This document shows positions 7,665 through 16,076 of a stretch of 64,000 bases of DNA, in pieces. The DNA comes from Gammaproteobacteria bacterium (GTDB lineage: Bacteria; Pseudomonadota; Gammaproteobacteria; DSM-16500). The stretch is taken from contig JACDDU010000001.1 of NCBI GenBank assembly GCA_013816845.1, forward strand, positions 558,001 to 622,000, given 5' to 3'. Position 1 is the stretch's first letter; each line of letters begins with the position of its first letter. The translations under genes were made by a program, and so were the position numbers. The notes beneath the pieces were generated by a model. The model had not been told where the DNA came from, did no database searches, and saw only the letters and a list, made by a program, of their open reading frames with translations.

Positions 7665-9164
7665 TTATGGTGTCATAAAATTACTTGGGAACATTAGTGA
7701 TTTGATATCGAAAAATTTCTGTATTAATTGCGCATTGGCATTAGGAACTTCACTTAGGTAAGAAAGTTGAAAAAATTTGCCACTCGCAGGCGATGCGAGC
7801 GTTGTATCTTCGGGGTATTTAAGCAGCATAGGAAAGAGCACTGACTGACCTATAACTGCACGTCGTGTTGAAGGCGTTGGGTGGAGACCCCACATATTTT
7901 GATAAGTCATCGCCATAAGCGATTGGTGATCATAAGGATTTGGATAATTGCCAACATAAAGCACCACATGGCCGCCCAAATACACCAATGTTAAAAACTT
8001 TTCGCCATTTTCCATGAGATAAGCTAGGCGTTTTTCTGTAGTAGCAAAAGTCATGTCCACTATTTTTCCTTGGGTTACTTGGTCGGAAGAATGGCGTGGT
8101 ATCCAAATGCCAAAGGGTGTTAATAAGCTTTTAAGTTCCGCCGAACAATCATTGTATAAATATATACTGCCCCAACCATAAGGCCGATTAATTAGCGTTT
8201 TCATAATCAGTGCAAAATGTTTTGGTGTAGCTGCTAAAGGCATGATTACTGCTTGACTCGGGGAAACTACAGCATTTTTAATAATTGCATTCCCATCAGT
8301 ATCTTTAACGGGAACCATGAGCTTCATGCCCTTTGCAGTATCCACTGGAAATACTGAACCTACATAAGATTGCAATAATAACTTACCTTTGTTATCGACC
8401 AGACTCGTTGCTGTTTCGATAATGGCTGCCAGCTTATTTTTAGCGGCAAGTGTCCATGTATTAACAAAATAAGAATTAGTCCTTGCAATACCAAGACTTT
8501 TAACCCAACCGATAAAATCCGGTGTAACGACTAACGCCCACGCGCGATCTCGCGTTTCTCCAACAATATACACTGGGGTGCCGGCCCATAAAGATGACAT
8601 TTGTAAATTATCAAAAGGAAAACCTTCACCGGCCAATTTGAAAGAGTAAAAATGCACATCATCGGTAGGTAGCGCGCGAGCATGGAGATTATCAATAGCT
8701 ATGCCACGATTCCCATCTTGATAAATAAGGTTATCAAATTGTGCGAGGTTAATGTTTTTGCTAATTTTATCAATCCAAGCTTGGCTGTAAGGCCGGTAAT
8801 TTTCTCCATAACCTATTTCACTATCGGATTTACCGGTGTTGCTAAAATTTATTAACAAATTTTGTTCGTTCGTTTTTAAATCATTGGGAGAAGCATAATG
8901 TAAAATCTGATTAACATACTCAGGGTTCCATGGTGATGTAGAACCAAAATAACGATCGATATAAATAGCAAGACGTTTTTGTTGCGAGTTGGCAGTGAGT
9001 AATTCTTTTTCGTAATCAGCATCATTGGGTTTGAACCAATTCGATAGCGTTTGATCATAATGATCCAGTGAAAATAGGCTGATACGATCTTCACTTGCGT
9101 ACGTTGCGAGAGGCAAAAACAAAATAAGACCCATCGAAATTAATTTTCTTTTTAATGTATTCAT
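7665..9164 (-). CDS. Exported NlpC/P60 (C40) peptidase with SH3-type domains
   Basis: 499 residues with a signal peptide (about 1-23, ending LPLATYA). The layout is that of large SH3-domain C40 peptidases (YkfC or dipeptidyl-peptidase VI-like): an N-terminal stabilising region including DDVHFYSFKLAGEGFPFDNL, an SH3b-like stretch (PVYIVGETRDRAWALVVTPD), then the NlpC/P60 domain. The catalytic residues are Cys340 in YNDCSAE and His399 in GGHVVLYVG. These enzymes cleave gamma-D-glutamyl bonds in peptidoglycan stem peptides, in the periplasm or on wall fragments. The gene is monocistronic and convergent with the aldo/keto reductase. Confidence 0.88.
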   Translation of the reverse strand: MNTLKRKLISMGLILFLPLATYASEDRISLFSLDHYDQTLSNWFKPNDADYEKELLTANSQQKRLAIYIDRYFGSTSPWNPEYVNQILHYASPNDLKTNEQNLLINFSNTGKSDSEIGYGENYRPYSQAWIDKISKNINLAQFDNLIYQDGNRGIAIDNLHARALPTDDVHFYSFKLAGEGFPFDNLQMSSLWAGTPVYIVGETRDRAWALVVTPDFIGWVKSLGIARTNSYFVNTWTLAAKNKLAAIIETATSLVDNKGKLLLQSYVGSVFPVDTAKGMKLMVPVKDTDGNAIIKNAVVSPSQAVIMPLAATPKHFALIMKTLINRPYGWGSIYLYNDCSAELKSLLTPFGIWIPRHSSDQVTQGKIVDMTFATTEKRLAYLMENGEKFLTLVYLGGHVVLYVGNYPNPYDHQSLMAMTYQNMWGLHPTPSTRRAVIGQSVLFPMLLKYPEDTTLASPASGKFFQLSYLSEVPNANAQLIQKFFDIKSLMFPSNFMTP

Positions 9165-9386
9165 GATTTTTTACCTGAGGGCACATGTCGATCAAATTAT
9201 TTGAGTAAATTTTTACATGGGCGGTTCAAAAATTGAGCAGGCTATTATAGCAAAATATAAATAAAAGCGGGAGATTTGGGACGACGGTGAATGGTAAGCA
9301 ATTTAAATAATATTAATCAATAAGTTACAATATAATCTTTAGGTCGCTTCGATGGTCTATACTAAAAAAATAAAGGAGAAAAATCA

Positions 9387-10283
9387 GTGATTGAAACCCC
9401 ATTCCATACTTCGGCACACGCTAAATGCATCCTTGCTGGCGAGCATGCGGTTTTAAGCGGTTGCCCTGCCCTTGTTGCCCCGATCGTCCAAATGTCCATG
9501 TCACTTAGTTTTCAGCCTTCTGAGCTCCCCTTAGAGCTTGTTTGCAGGACACCTTATGAAGATACTTTTCGATTGTTTTTTTGGAATACGTTTATGAGCG
9601 GGTTGCAGCTACTTAAGAAAAATAAATGGGAAATAAAAGGAAAATTTGATTTAGAAAATAATATACAAATGGGGGCAGGAGTGGGTTTCTCTTCCGCCTT
9701 ATGTGTGGCGATTACTCGTTTTTTTATTTGGTCTCAATGGCTAGAAGAAGATAAATTATTTGAATTCGCTCGAAAACTCGAAAATATATTTCATGGACAA
9801 AGCAGCGGACTAGATATCGCTGGTGCTATTGCTAATCATATTGTTCATTTTGAAAAGTCGGGCGAGATCCATGAAATTCAAACCAATTGGCAACCCCTCT
9901 TCTATCTTTCTTATTCTGGATACGGAAAAAATACGAGTGAAGCTGTGAATCATGTTAAAAAAATTAGACACAATAATCCCGATGTTGCAAAAGCAATTGA
10001 TGAGGAAATGCGCCAGAGCGTACTTATGATAGAAGAAAGCTTAAAGATGGGTGCGGATCGAGGCTTACCTTTATTGCAAGCAGCTATTGATCATGCCAAT
10101 CATTGCTTCGAATCGTGGAATTTAATACCGCCTGAATTACAAAAGCATATTGATGAGTTGCATCAGTTAGGTGCGATCGCGGTCAAGCCAACAGGTGCAG
10201 GGATAGGCGGATATGTATTAAGTCTTTGGGATAAAACACCACCCACTCAATCTAAAATCGAGCTTGTTTCTATCTTCGAATAA
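9387..10283 (+). CDS. mvk: Mevalonate kinase (GHMP family)
   Basis: 298 residues; GTG start preceded by AAAGGAG 8 nt upstream. It phosphorylates mevalonate to 5-phosphomevalonate with ATP. GHMP-kinase motifs are visible: N-terminal AKCILAGEHAVLSGCPALVA, the glycine-rich phosphate-binding motif MGAGVGFSSALCV (about residues 96-108), the GQSSGLDIAGA segment that carries the catalytic aspartate in mevalonate kinases, and the C-terminal KPTGAGIGGYVLSLW motif. The HGQSSGLD segment favours mevalonate kinase over the other GHMP members. A TATAAT lies at 9331-9336, about 50 nt upstream of the start. Its 3' end overlaps the 3' end of the convergent idi gene by 14 nt. It is part of the scattered mevalonate set in this window. 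Confidence 0.85.
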   Translation: MIETPFHTSAHAKCILAGEHAVLSGCPALVAPIVQMSMSLSFQPSELPLELVCRTPYEDTFRLFFWNTFMSGLQLLKKNKWEIKGKFDLENNIQMGAGVGFSSALCVAITRFFIWSQWLEEDKLFEFARKLENIFHGQSSGLDIAGAIANHIVHFEKSGEIHEIQTNWQPLFYLSYSGYGKNTSEAVNHVKKIRHNNPDVAKAIDEEMRQSVLMIEESLKMGADRGLPLLQAAIDHANHCFESWNLIPPELQKHIDELHQLGAIAVKPTGAGIGGYVLSLWDKTPPTQSKIELVSIFE

Positions 10284-10821
10284 GCTTTGCAGGATATTCC
10301 TGTATAGCAATCGTTAGCGCTTGCTGCAACCAAGGGGTATACATTTTCTGTCGCGTTGACAAGCCGCGTTCCAACTGAGGAATGGTAACCCATTTGTAAC
10401 TTTCAACTTCATTAGGGTTAATATTAATTTTATCATTATTATAATCCCCAACAAAAACATGATCGATTTCATTTTCAGTCATGCCATTGTTAAACTTAGC
10501 GATATAATGAAATTTATCTAAATATTTAAGTTTGGCATGTATGCCCATTTCATCGAATAAGCGCCTTTCTGCGGACTGTTTAATTTTTTCTTTTGGATGA
10601 GGATGAGAACAGCAAGTATTAGTCCAGAGTCCCCCACCATGATATTTTGCTTTGCTACGTTGCTGTAATAAAACTTCAAGCCTATGGTTGCGAATGCGAA
10701 AAATAAAAACAGAAAAAGCACGATGAAGCATGCCGAAACGGTGTGCAGTTAATTTTTCGATAAAACCTAATTTTTTATCTTGGGGGTTAACCAAAATAAT
10801 TTGTTCTGCTTGTTTATTCAT
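10270..10821 (-). CDS. idi: Isopentenyl-diphosphate isomerase, type I (Nudix)
   Basis: 183 residues, the usual size of bacterial type I Idi. It interconverts IPP and DMAPP. Recognised by TNTCCSHP, where Cys71 aligns with the catalytic Cys67 of the E. coli enzyme, by the Nudix-like helix AERRLFDEMG, and by the ENEIDHVF segment whose Glu118 aligns with the catalytic E. coli Glu116. The gene is translationally coupled to the upstream GHMP kinase: its ATG overlaps that gene's stop codon in ATGA (10818-10821). Its 3' end overlaps mvk convergently. The type I enzyme is notable because many bacteria using mevalonate carry the unrelated flavin-dependent type II enzyme. Confidence 0.92.
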   Translation of the reverse strand: MNKQAEQIILVNPQDKKLGFIEKLTAHRFGMLHRAFSVFIFRIRNHRLEVLLQQRSKAKYHGGGLWTNTCCSHPHPKEKIKQSAERRLFDEMGIHAKLKYLDKFHYIAKFNNGMTENEIDHVFVGDYNNDKININPNEVESYKWVTIPQLERGLSTRQKMYTPWLQQALTIAIQEYPAKLIRR

Positions 10822-11723
10822 ATCGACATCGCCTTTACTTCTAAACCATGGGCAGCATCCTTACCATATTGAATGATATGGAGCTGTTTTTTTTGCAACC
10901 ACGTTAAAATTTTATTGAGATGTTGTTCGTCAAATAAAATTAAAATAATATCCGCTCCCATTGCGCCGCATCCTTTGCTGGCAAGAATTTCAGGCAGCTT
11001 AGCAAGGTCATTAAGAATTGCAAGTGTTCGGCTCGCAACGAGATTTCTTTGTTTTAAAGCTTCACCATATTGATTGATACTCTCAATAAAGCCTTGCGCT
11101 TTATTTTCCTCTAAACTCTCTATACCCTGTTTAACAATTCGTTTTAAAACTTCATCATCCCCTTGATAATTTAATTGCTGCAAATGCGTATGGGTTGCAA
11201 GTTTATCATGGGTGTGGATGAGACAATATTGTAATGTTTCAAAAGGCCAAGCGAAGGTTTGGTGATATTTACTTTGGCTGTCAAAGTAACAAACTTTACC
11301 ATGCAATTGCGCAATGACATCTGCACCGCTCGGTGGGGTACCGCTTCCTTCCCAAGCAACTTGCAAATATTTTTTCAACATTTCAGTATCATTTATTTTC
11401 TGATCAAGAATATGATTTTTTAAGGCAAAGACCATAACAAATTGGGCGCTCGACGCACCCAAACCACCCAGGCCCTGGTAAGGGTCTTGGAATGTAATGT
11501 GATAACTATGATAAAAAATGTCCGATTTAATGAGTTTTCCAGCTGGGCTATCAGCATGAATTTCTAATGCGCTCGCATGGTTTTCGTCGGCGTGTTGCGA
11601 AGCATACAATTCAAAGCGCGGATTCGTTGTGAGGATAAGACCTGGTCCACCGCGGAGAACAATATATTCCCCTAATAAGAATGTCTTGCTTGGAACACTA
11701 AGTTGCAATGAGATATACTGCAA
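10818..11723 (-). CDS. GHMP kinase, probable phosphomevalonate kinase
   Basis: 301 residues. The N-terminal PSKTFLLGEYIVLRGGPGLI is close to the APGKLxxxGEYxVLxGxPAL start of phosphomevalonate kinases, and the glycine-rich ATP loop GLGGLGASSAQFV is present. GTPPSGADVIAQLHG corresponds to the catalytic-aspartate region, and KGCGAMGADIILILF is the C-terminal GHMP motif. It is shorter than most phosphomevalonate kinases (commonly 330-450). It is coupled to idi downstream (4-nt overlap) and lies next to mvk, so phosphorylation of 5-phosphomevalonate is the best guess. A mevalonate-3-kinase-like or other GHMP role is possible. It lacks the decarboxylase signature (KYWGKR) of diphosphomevalonate decarboxylase. 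Confidence 0.7.
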   Translation of the reverse strand: MQYISLQLSVPSKTFLLGEYIVLRGGPGLILTTNPRFELYASQHADENHASALEIHADSPAGKLIKSDIFYHSYHITFQDPYQGLGGLGASSAQFVMVFALKNHILDQKINDTEMLKKYLQVAWEGSGTPPSGADVIAQLHGKVCYFDSQSKYHQTFAWPFETLQYCLIHTHDKLATHTHLQQLNYQGDDEVLKRIVKQGIESLEENKAQGFIESINQYGEALKQRNLVASRTLAILNDLAKLPEILASKGCGAMGADIILILFDEQHLNKILTWLQKKQLHIIQYGKDAAHGLEVKAMSI

Positions 11724-11766
11724 GCCAGCTCCTTTTTAAGAAAATTAAACCTCTACTTTAATTAAT

Positions 11767-11772
11767 TATAAT
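11767..11772 (+). promoter_or_regulatory. Candidate -10 box directly before pgi
   Basis: A perfect TATAAT ends 6 nt before the pgi ATG. If used, the transcript would start at or next to the A of the start codon. No Shine-Dalgarno-like sequence is present in the 55-bp divergent gap, and the -35 region is poor. Confidence 0.4.
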
Positions 11773-11778
11773 CCAAAA

Positions 11779-13425
11779 ATGACTAAAATAACTGAACTTA
11801 CACCCTGGATTTCCCTAGTTGCACATCAAAAAGAAATAGCCTCGCATTCGATGCGAGACTGGTTTAATCGCGATTCTAAGCGCTTTGAGCGTTTTTCTTT
11901 ACGAGTTGGCGACATTCTAGTGGATTACTCTCGTAATCGTATAGATGAAAATACGATAAATCTCTTTATTGAACTCGGGTTAGCCCTTGATTTAGAAGCC
12001 AAAATTAAAAGTCTTTTTGCGGGTGATGCAATTAATTTTACTGAAAAACAACCGGCTTTGCATCCAGCCTTACGTGATTTAAGTAATAAATCGTTAACAT
12101 TAAACGGGCAGAATATTAGTACCGAAATTGCAACCGTTAAAAACAACATCGCCTTTTTTGTTGATAAAATATTATCAGGTGAATGGAAGGGTTCAACGGG
12201 AAAAGCTATTCAAACTATCGTCAATCTTGGCATTGGCGGTTCGTATCTTGGGCCGCTCATGACTACTGAAGCCTTGGCAGATTTTAGCCATGGAAATTTA
12301 CACAGTTATTTTCTTTCAGGTGTCGATGACGCTTACTTACATGATGTCCTCAATCAAATTGATCCTGAAACAACGCTGTTTATTATTTCCTCCAAATCAT
12401 TTTCAACGATTGAAACCCTCACGAATGCTAAATCCATTCGTCATTGGTTGAAAACAAAATTAGGTGACCGTGATCTCAAACAACATTTTATCGCTATCAC
12501 TGCAAATTCTAAAAAAGCGATTGAATTTGGTATTGAGTCATCCCATATTTTTCCAATATGGAATTGGGTTGGCGGTCGTTACTCCATTTGGTCGGCAATT
12601 GGCTTGCCGCTAGCGCTTATGATTGGCAATGAAAATTTTAAGGAATTTTTAGCAGGTGCTGATGAAATGGATCAGCATTTTCGTAGCGCACCCTTAGGAA
12701 AAAATCTTCCGTTTATCCTGGCTCTTTTAGATATTTGGTACATAAATTTTTTTGGTGCAACAGCTAAGGCAATAGCTCCTTATGGGTATCGATTGCGACA
12801 TTTTGTTTCTTATTTACAGCAAGCTGAAATGGAAAGTAATGGTAAAAGTGTAACGTTGAAAGGTGAGCACGTTCAGTATACAACTAGCACCGTTATTTTT
12901 GGTCAAGAAGGCTGTGATGGACAGCATGCCTATCATCAATTGCTGCATCAAGGCACTCAAATGATTCCTGTTGATTTTATAATAATAGGAAAAAATCATT
13001 ATCATGAGACGGCAAACCATCATGATATTTTAATGGCAAGTTGTTTAAGCCAGGCTCAAGCGCTCATGCGTGGTAAAACTATTAAGGAAGCTAAAGAAGA
13101 ATTATTAGCATCGCATCATACAGATGAAGAAGCAGAAGCTTTAGCACCCCATCATATGATTCCAGGAAATAAACCAAGTAATATTTTATTAATTGACGAG
13201 CTGACACCAAAAAACCTAGGCGCTTTAATTGCACTCTATGAGCATAAAATTTTTGTTGAAAGTGTTATCTGGAATATTAATGCTTTTGATCAATTTGGTG
13301 TTGAGCTAGGCAAGCAACTATTGCCTAAAATTTTAAACTTATTACAAAATGAAGACCAAAGTATTTCAACGGATTGTGCAACAACTGCTTTAATTGCTTA
13401 TTATCAGAAATTAAAATCTAGATGA
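11779..13425 (+). CDS. pgi: Glucose-6-phosphate isomerase
   Basis: 548 residues, the size of the E. coli enzyme (549). It interconverts glucose 6-phosphate and fructose 6-phosphate in glycolysis and gluconeogenesis. The family signatures are clear: LGIGGSYLGP (substrate phosphate loop), SSKSFSTIETLTNA, the GGRYSIWSAIGLP region, QAEMESNGK with the catalytic glutamate, and DQFGVELGK near the C-terminus, containing the conserved lysine. The gene is divergent from the GHMP kinase and convergent with eboF, and lies in the gap between the mevalonate and ebo blocks. With ppsA at 29-31 kb it fits a gluconeogenic metabolism. No ribosome binding site is seen before the start. Confidence 0.97.
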   Translation: MTKITELTPWISLVAHQKEIASHSMRDWFNRDSKRFERFSLRVGDILVDYSRNRIDENTINLFIELGLALDLEAKIKSLFAGDAINFTEKQPALHPALRDLSNKSLTLNGQNISTEIATVKNNIAFFVDKILSGEWKGSTGKAIQTIVNLGIGGSYLGPLMTTEALADFSHGNLHSYFLSGVDDAYLHDVLNQIDPETTLFIISSKSFSTIETLTNAKSIRHWLKTKLGDRDLKQHFIAITANSKKAIEFGIESSHIFPIWNWVGGRYSIWSAIGLPLALMIGNENFKEFLAGADEMDQHFRSAPLGKNLPFILALLDIWYINFFGATAKAIAPYGYRLRHFVSYLQQAEMESNGKSVTLKGEHVQYTTSTVIFGQEGCDGQHAYHQLLHQGTQMIPVDFIIIGKNHYHETANHHDILMASCLSQAQALMRGKTIKEAKEELLASHHTDEEAEALAPHHMIPGNKPSNILLIDELTPKNLGALIALYEHKIFVESVIWNINAFDQFGVELGKQLLPKILNLLQNEDQSISTDCATTALIAYYQKLKSR

Positions 13426-13457
13426 AAGTAATTCTTTAAAAGAATATTCAGTCAAGG

Positions 13458-14837
13458 TTATTCATTCTTTAAATGATCGAGAATAATATCGAAAACTTCA
13501 ACCGCTTCAATATTATTTTTAGATAATAAATTACTTTGTTTGGAAATAAGGAGCGGCCCTTCTTGATCTGTATCAGGGTAACGGCCGTGTGATCCTTTTA
13601 CTAATGTTGCATCGAGAGGGATGACATCAAGCAGATAACGAAAACCTAACTTTTTCTTAAGAAGTTTAAGCATTACTTTAAGTTTGATCGCTTTGATTTT
13701 TGGATCGACAAAAAGTTCCGCAGGGTCATAACCCGGCTTGCGATGAATATCCACAGTGCGCGCAAAATCGGGTGCTTTGTTTTCATCTAACCAGTAATAG
13801 TAAGTAAACCAAGATTTAGCATCGGCTACGGCAATTAATTCACCTGACCGAGGATGGTTCAAGTGATGCTTTACTTTATCTTCTTCACCAAACACCGACT
13901 CAATACCCGGAACCGATTCTAATAATTTTTTAACTTCTTCAAGTTTACTCAAGTCATTCACGTAAACGTGTGCTAATTGATGATCGACTACTGCAAATGC
14001 TGCAGAAGCACCTGCATCCAGTAATTCACCACCCTGTTCTTCGCGAACTTCAAGGTAGCCATGTTGACGTAAAACTCTATTAATATCGATCGGTTGGCTG
14101 ACATTGGTAATGCCATACTCTGAGAGCACAATAACTTGCGTATCTCTTGCTTCATAGAATGTAATTAAGTCTTCACATACTTTATCTATTTCCTGAAGGT
14201 TCTTCGCAACGACACTTGCGTCATCAGGGCCCACGCGTTGTAAATCATAATCTAAATGAGGTAAATAAATTAAGGTCAAGGTACTTGGACGTAGTTTTTC
14301 TACTTCCATAGCAGCTTTCGCAATCCAGTCTGAAGATTTAATCGATGTTTTCGGTCCCCAAAAATCAAATAAAGGAAATGTGCCAAGTTTAGATTGTAAA
14401 ATATTGCGTAACTCTGCTGGGTAGGTATAACAATCAGAAAATTTTTTGCCATCTGCAGCATAAATGGGTCGGGGTGTTGCGGAAGTGTCAGCCGTTAAAT
14501 ACATGTTGTACCACCAAAACATATTGGAACAACTAAAAGTAGGATCCATTTCCTTGGCGACGTCCCAAATCTTGGGAGCTGTGATTAACTTATTAGATTG
14601 GCGCCAAAATTTAACTTCACATTCATCCCGAAAATACCAACCATTGCCAACAATGCCATGTTCGCTTGGCCACTTTCCAGTGACATAACAAGTTTGAACA
14701 GAACAAGTTACAGCAGGAAGCGCGGGCTTAATGTAGGTTACCTTCCCAGCCTTCGTCCATTGCGAAAGAAAAGGCATATTCTCACCAATAAGTGAGTGAG
14801 TTAATCCTACAACATTAATAACAAGGGTTTTTTTCAT
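13458..14837 (-). CDS. eboF: EboF: alkaline-phosphatase-superfamily phosphodiesterase of the ebo cluster
   Basis: 459 residues, last gene of the ebo cluster. The sequence follows the type I phosphodiesterase / nucleotide pyrophosphatase fold: N-terminal metal site region KTLVINVVGLTHSL, the nucleophile region PALPAVTCSVQTCYVTGKWP (Thr expected as nucleophile), the hallmark PSEHGIVGNGWYFRD, LPHLDYDLQRVGPD with metal-binding Asp/His, VIVLSEYG, and a C-terminal GSHGRYPD histidine. These enzymes hydrolyse phosphate mono- or diesters using two metal ions. The substrate in Ebo systems is unknown; a phosphorylated cyclitol or a prenylated product is conceivable. It begins 15 nt after eboE. No signal peptide is evident. 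The name rests on the conserved neighbourhood as much as on the sequence. Confidence 0.85.
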   Translation of the reverse strand: MKKTLVINVVGLTHSLIGENMPFLSQWTKAGKVTYIKPALPAVTCSVQTCYVTGKWPSEHGIVGNGWYFRDECEVKFWRQSNKLITAPKIWDVAKEMDPTFSCSNMFWWYNMYLTADTSATPRPIYAADGKKFSDCYTYPAELRNILQSKLGTFPLFDFWGPKTSIKSSDWIAKAAMEVEKLRPSTLTLIYLPHLDYDLQRVGPDDASVVAKNLQEIDKVCEDLITFYEARDTQVIVLSEYGITNVSQPIDINRVLRQHGYLEVREEQGGELLDAGASAAFAVVDHQLAHVYVNDLSKLEEVKKLLESVPGIESVFGEEDKVKHHLNHPRSGELIAVADAKSWFTYYYWLDENKAPDFARTVDIHRKPGYDPAELFVDPKIKAIKLKVMLKLLKKKLGFRYLLDVIPLDATLVKGSHGRYPDTDQEGPLLISKQSNLLSKNNIEAVEVFDIILDHLKNE

Positions 14838-14852
14838 TACTTATTCATCCGT

Positions 14853-16076
14853 TTAAAATTGCTGCATAATCCATTTGTATTCTCTCTCAATCGAAGCATT
14901 AATATCTAGCTGTAACGCTTTCGGTAGTACTTCCCAAGTATATGTTTCTATTTCTAAATGACTTGCGGCTTTATTTTCTTGTAAGAGTTTGAATACTTTT
15001 ATTATATCACTTTGAGTTGATTCTAATTCATGGTATTGCTCTAAAAAAATGGGCACATGAAAATGAGTGCGCAATTCTTGCATAGCTTGATCCTTATCTT
15101 TCAAACGATTGGTAAGATAAGCATGATTTAAGTCAGCATAATGAGCAAGTTTACCGTCGGCGTTTTTTTGAATAATTTGGTGCAAATAAACTGGATCAAT
15201 AAATTGTGATAAGGATTGAAGTGCTGCATCACGACGCTTAGGATCTTTTTCTAAATTGCATTTGAGTGCCGCACTGACTTGAACTTTGCCAATTAGAATT
15301 CCTGCTTTCTTTAATTTTTCAAAAACTACGGCAGCATCTTCGTACTCGACCGACGAATGACAAATGTCATAGCAAATTTGTACATGGCGTCGAATGTGTT
15401 CCTCAGCTTCAGTGAGTGAAATATTCATTAATTTAGCAAGATTTTTCCCACCGATAGGAATGAGCCAATTGCTAAAAAAATCTATCGCTTCATCGACGGT
15501 TTCTATTAAACAATCAGGTTCAGGTTCTATATCAATGTGAATTAATTTTCCCGAATCTTGATATTGAAGGGCCATACTTTTAACTATTTCACTTAAATAC
15601 AAACTGGATTGGTTGTACACTTCTTTGGTGCTTTTTGCATTTAACCATGGCTTGTATGATAAAGGTGAAGTAGAGAAACCACTTTCTCCACCGGGCGGTG
15701 TTAATTCTTCCAGCACTTTTAATAATCGAAAACTATAATCCCGACGTGTGACTTGGGTCCAATCCGGAGCATAGACTTGCTCTTTCACACGTTGATCATG
15801 AAATTGTCCATAAGGAAAACCATTAATCGTCATCACATAAAGTTGATGCTCATTGAGCCACGATTTAAAATGGTCTAATTCGTAATGATGTAAGAGATCA
15901 ACAGCTGCTTGGTTTGATAAACGTAAACCAATACCAAATTTTTTATCAGGTGCGAGATGTGATTTTAATTGGGGAACATGGGTTTTCAGTGCTGTGAACA
16001 CTTCATCCCATGTTTCCCCGCGATGAATATTAGAACAGTATGTTAAATCAAAAAATCCCTTCTGATCTATAATCAT
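14853..16076 (-). CDS. eboE: EboE: TIM-barrel metabolite traffic protein
   Basis: 407 residues. The N-terminal DLTYCSNIHRGETWDEVF is the typical start of EboE proteins, which resemble sugar-phosphate isomerases and AP-endonuclease-2 TIM barrels. Metal-site candidates are in LIHIDIEPEPDCLIE (Glu), VQICYDICHSSVEYED (Asp, His) and GKVQVSAAL. The C-terminal part includes VPIFLEQYHELEST and LEIETYTWEVLP, also characteristic. The start codon overlaps the eboD stop in ATGA (16073-16076), so the two are translationally coupled. In cyanobacteria the cluster is required for export of a scytonemin monomer, but the chemistry of EboE itself is not known. Confidence 0.88.
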   Translation of the reverse strand: MIIDQKGFFDLTYCSNIHRGETWDEVFTALKTHVPQLKSHLAPDKKFGIGLRLSNQAAVDLLHHYELDHFKSWLNEHQLYVMTINGFPYGQFHDQRVKEQVYAPDWTQVTRRDYSFRLLKVLEELTPPGGESGFSTSPLSYKPWLNAKSTKEVYNQSSLYLSEIVKSMALQYQDSGKLIHIDIEPEPDCLIETVDEAIDFFSNWLIPIGGKNLAKLMNISLTEAEEHIRRHVQICYDICHSSVEYEDAAVVFEKLKKAGILIGKVQVSAALKCNLEKDPKRRDAALQSLSQFIDPVYLHQIIQKNADGKLAHYADLNHAYLTNRLKDKDQAMQELRTHFHVPIFLEQYHELESTQSDIIKVFKLLQENKAASHLEIETYTWEVLPKALQLDINASIEREYKWIMQQF

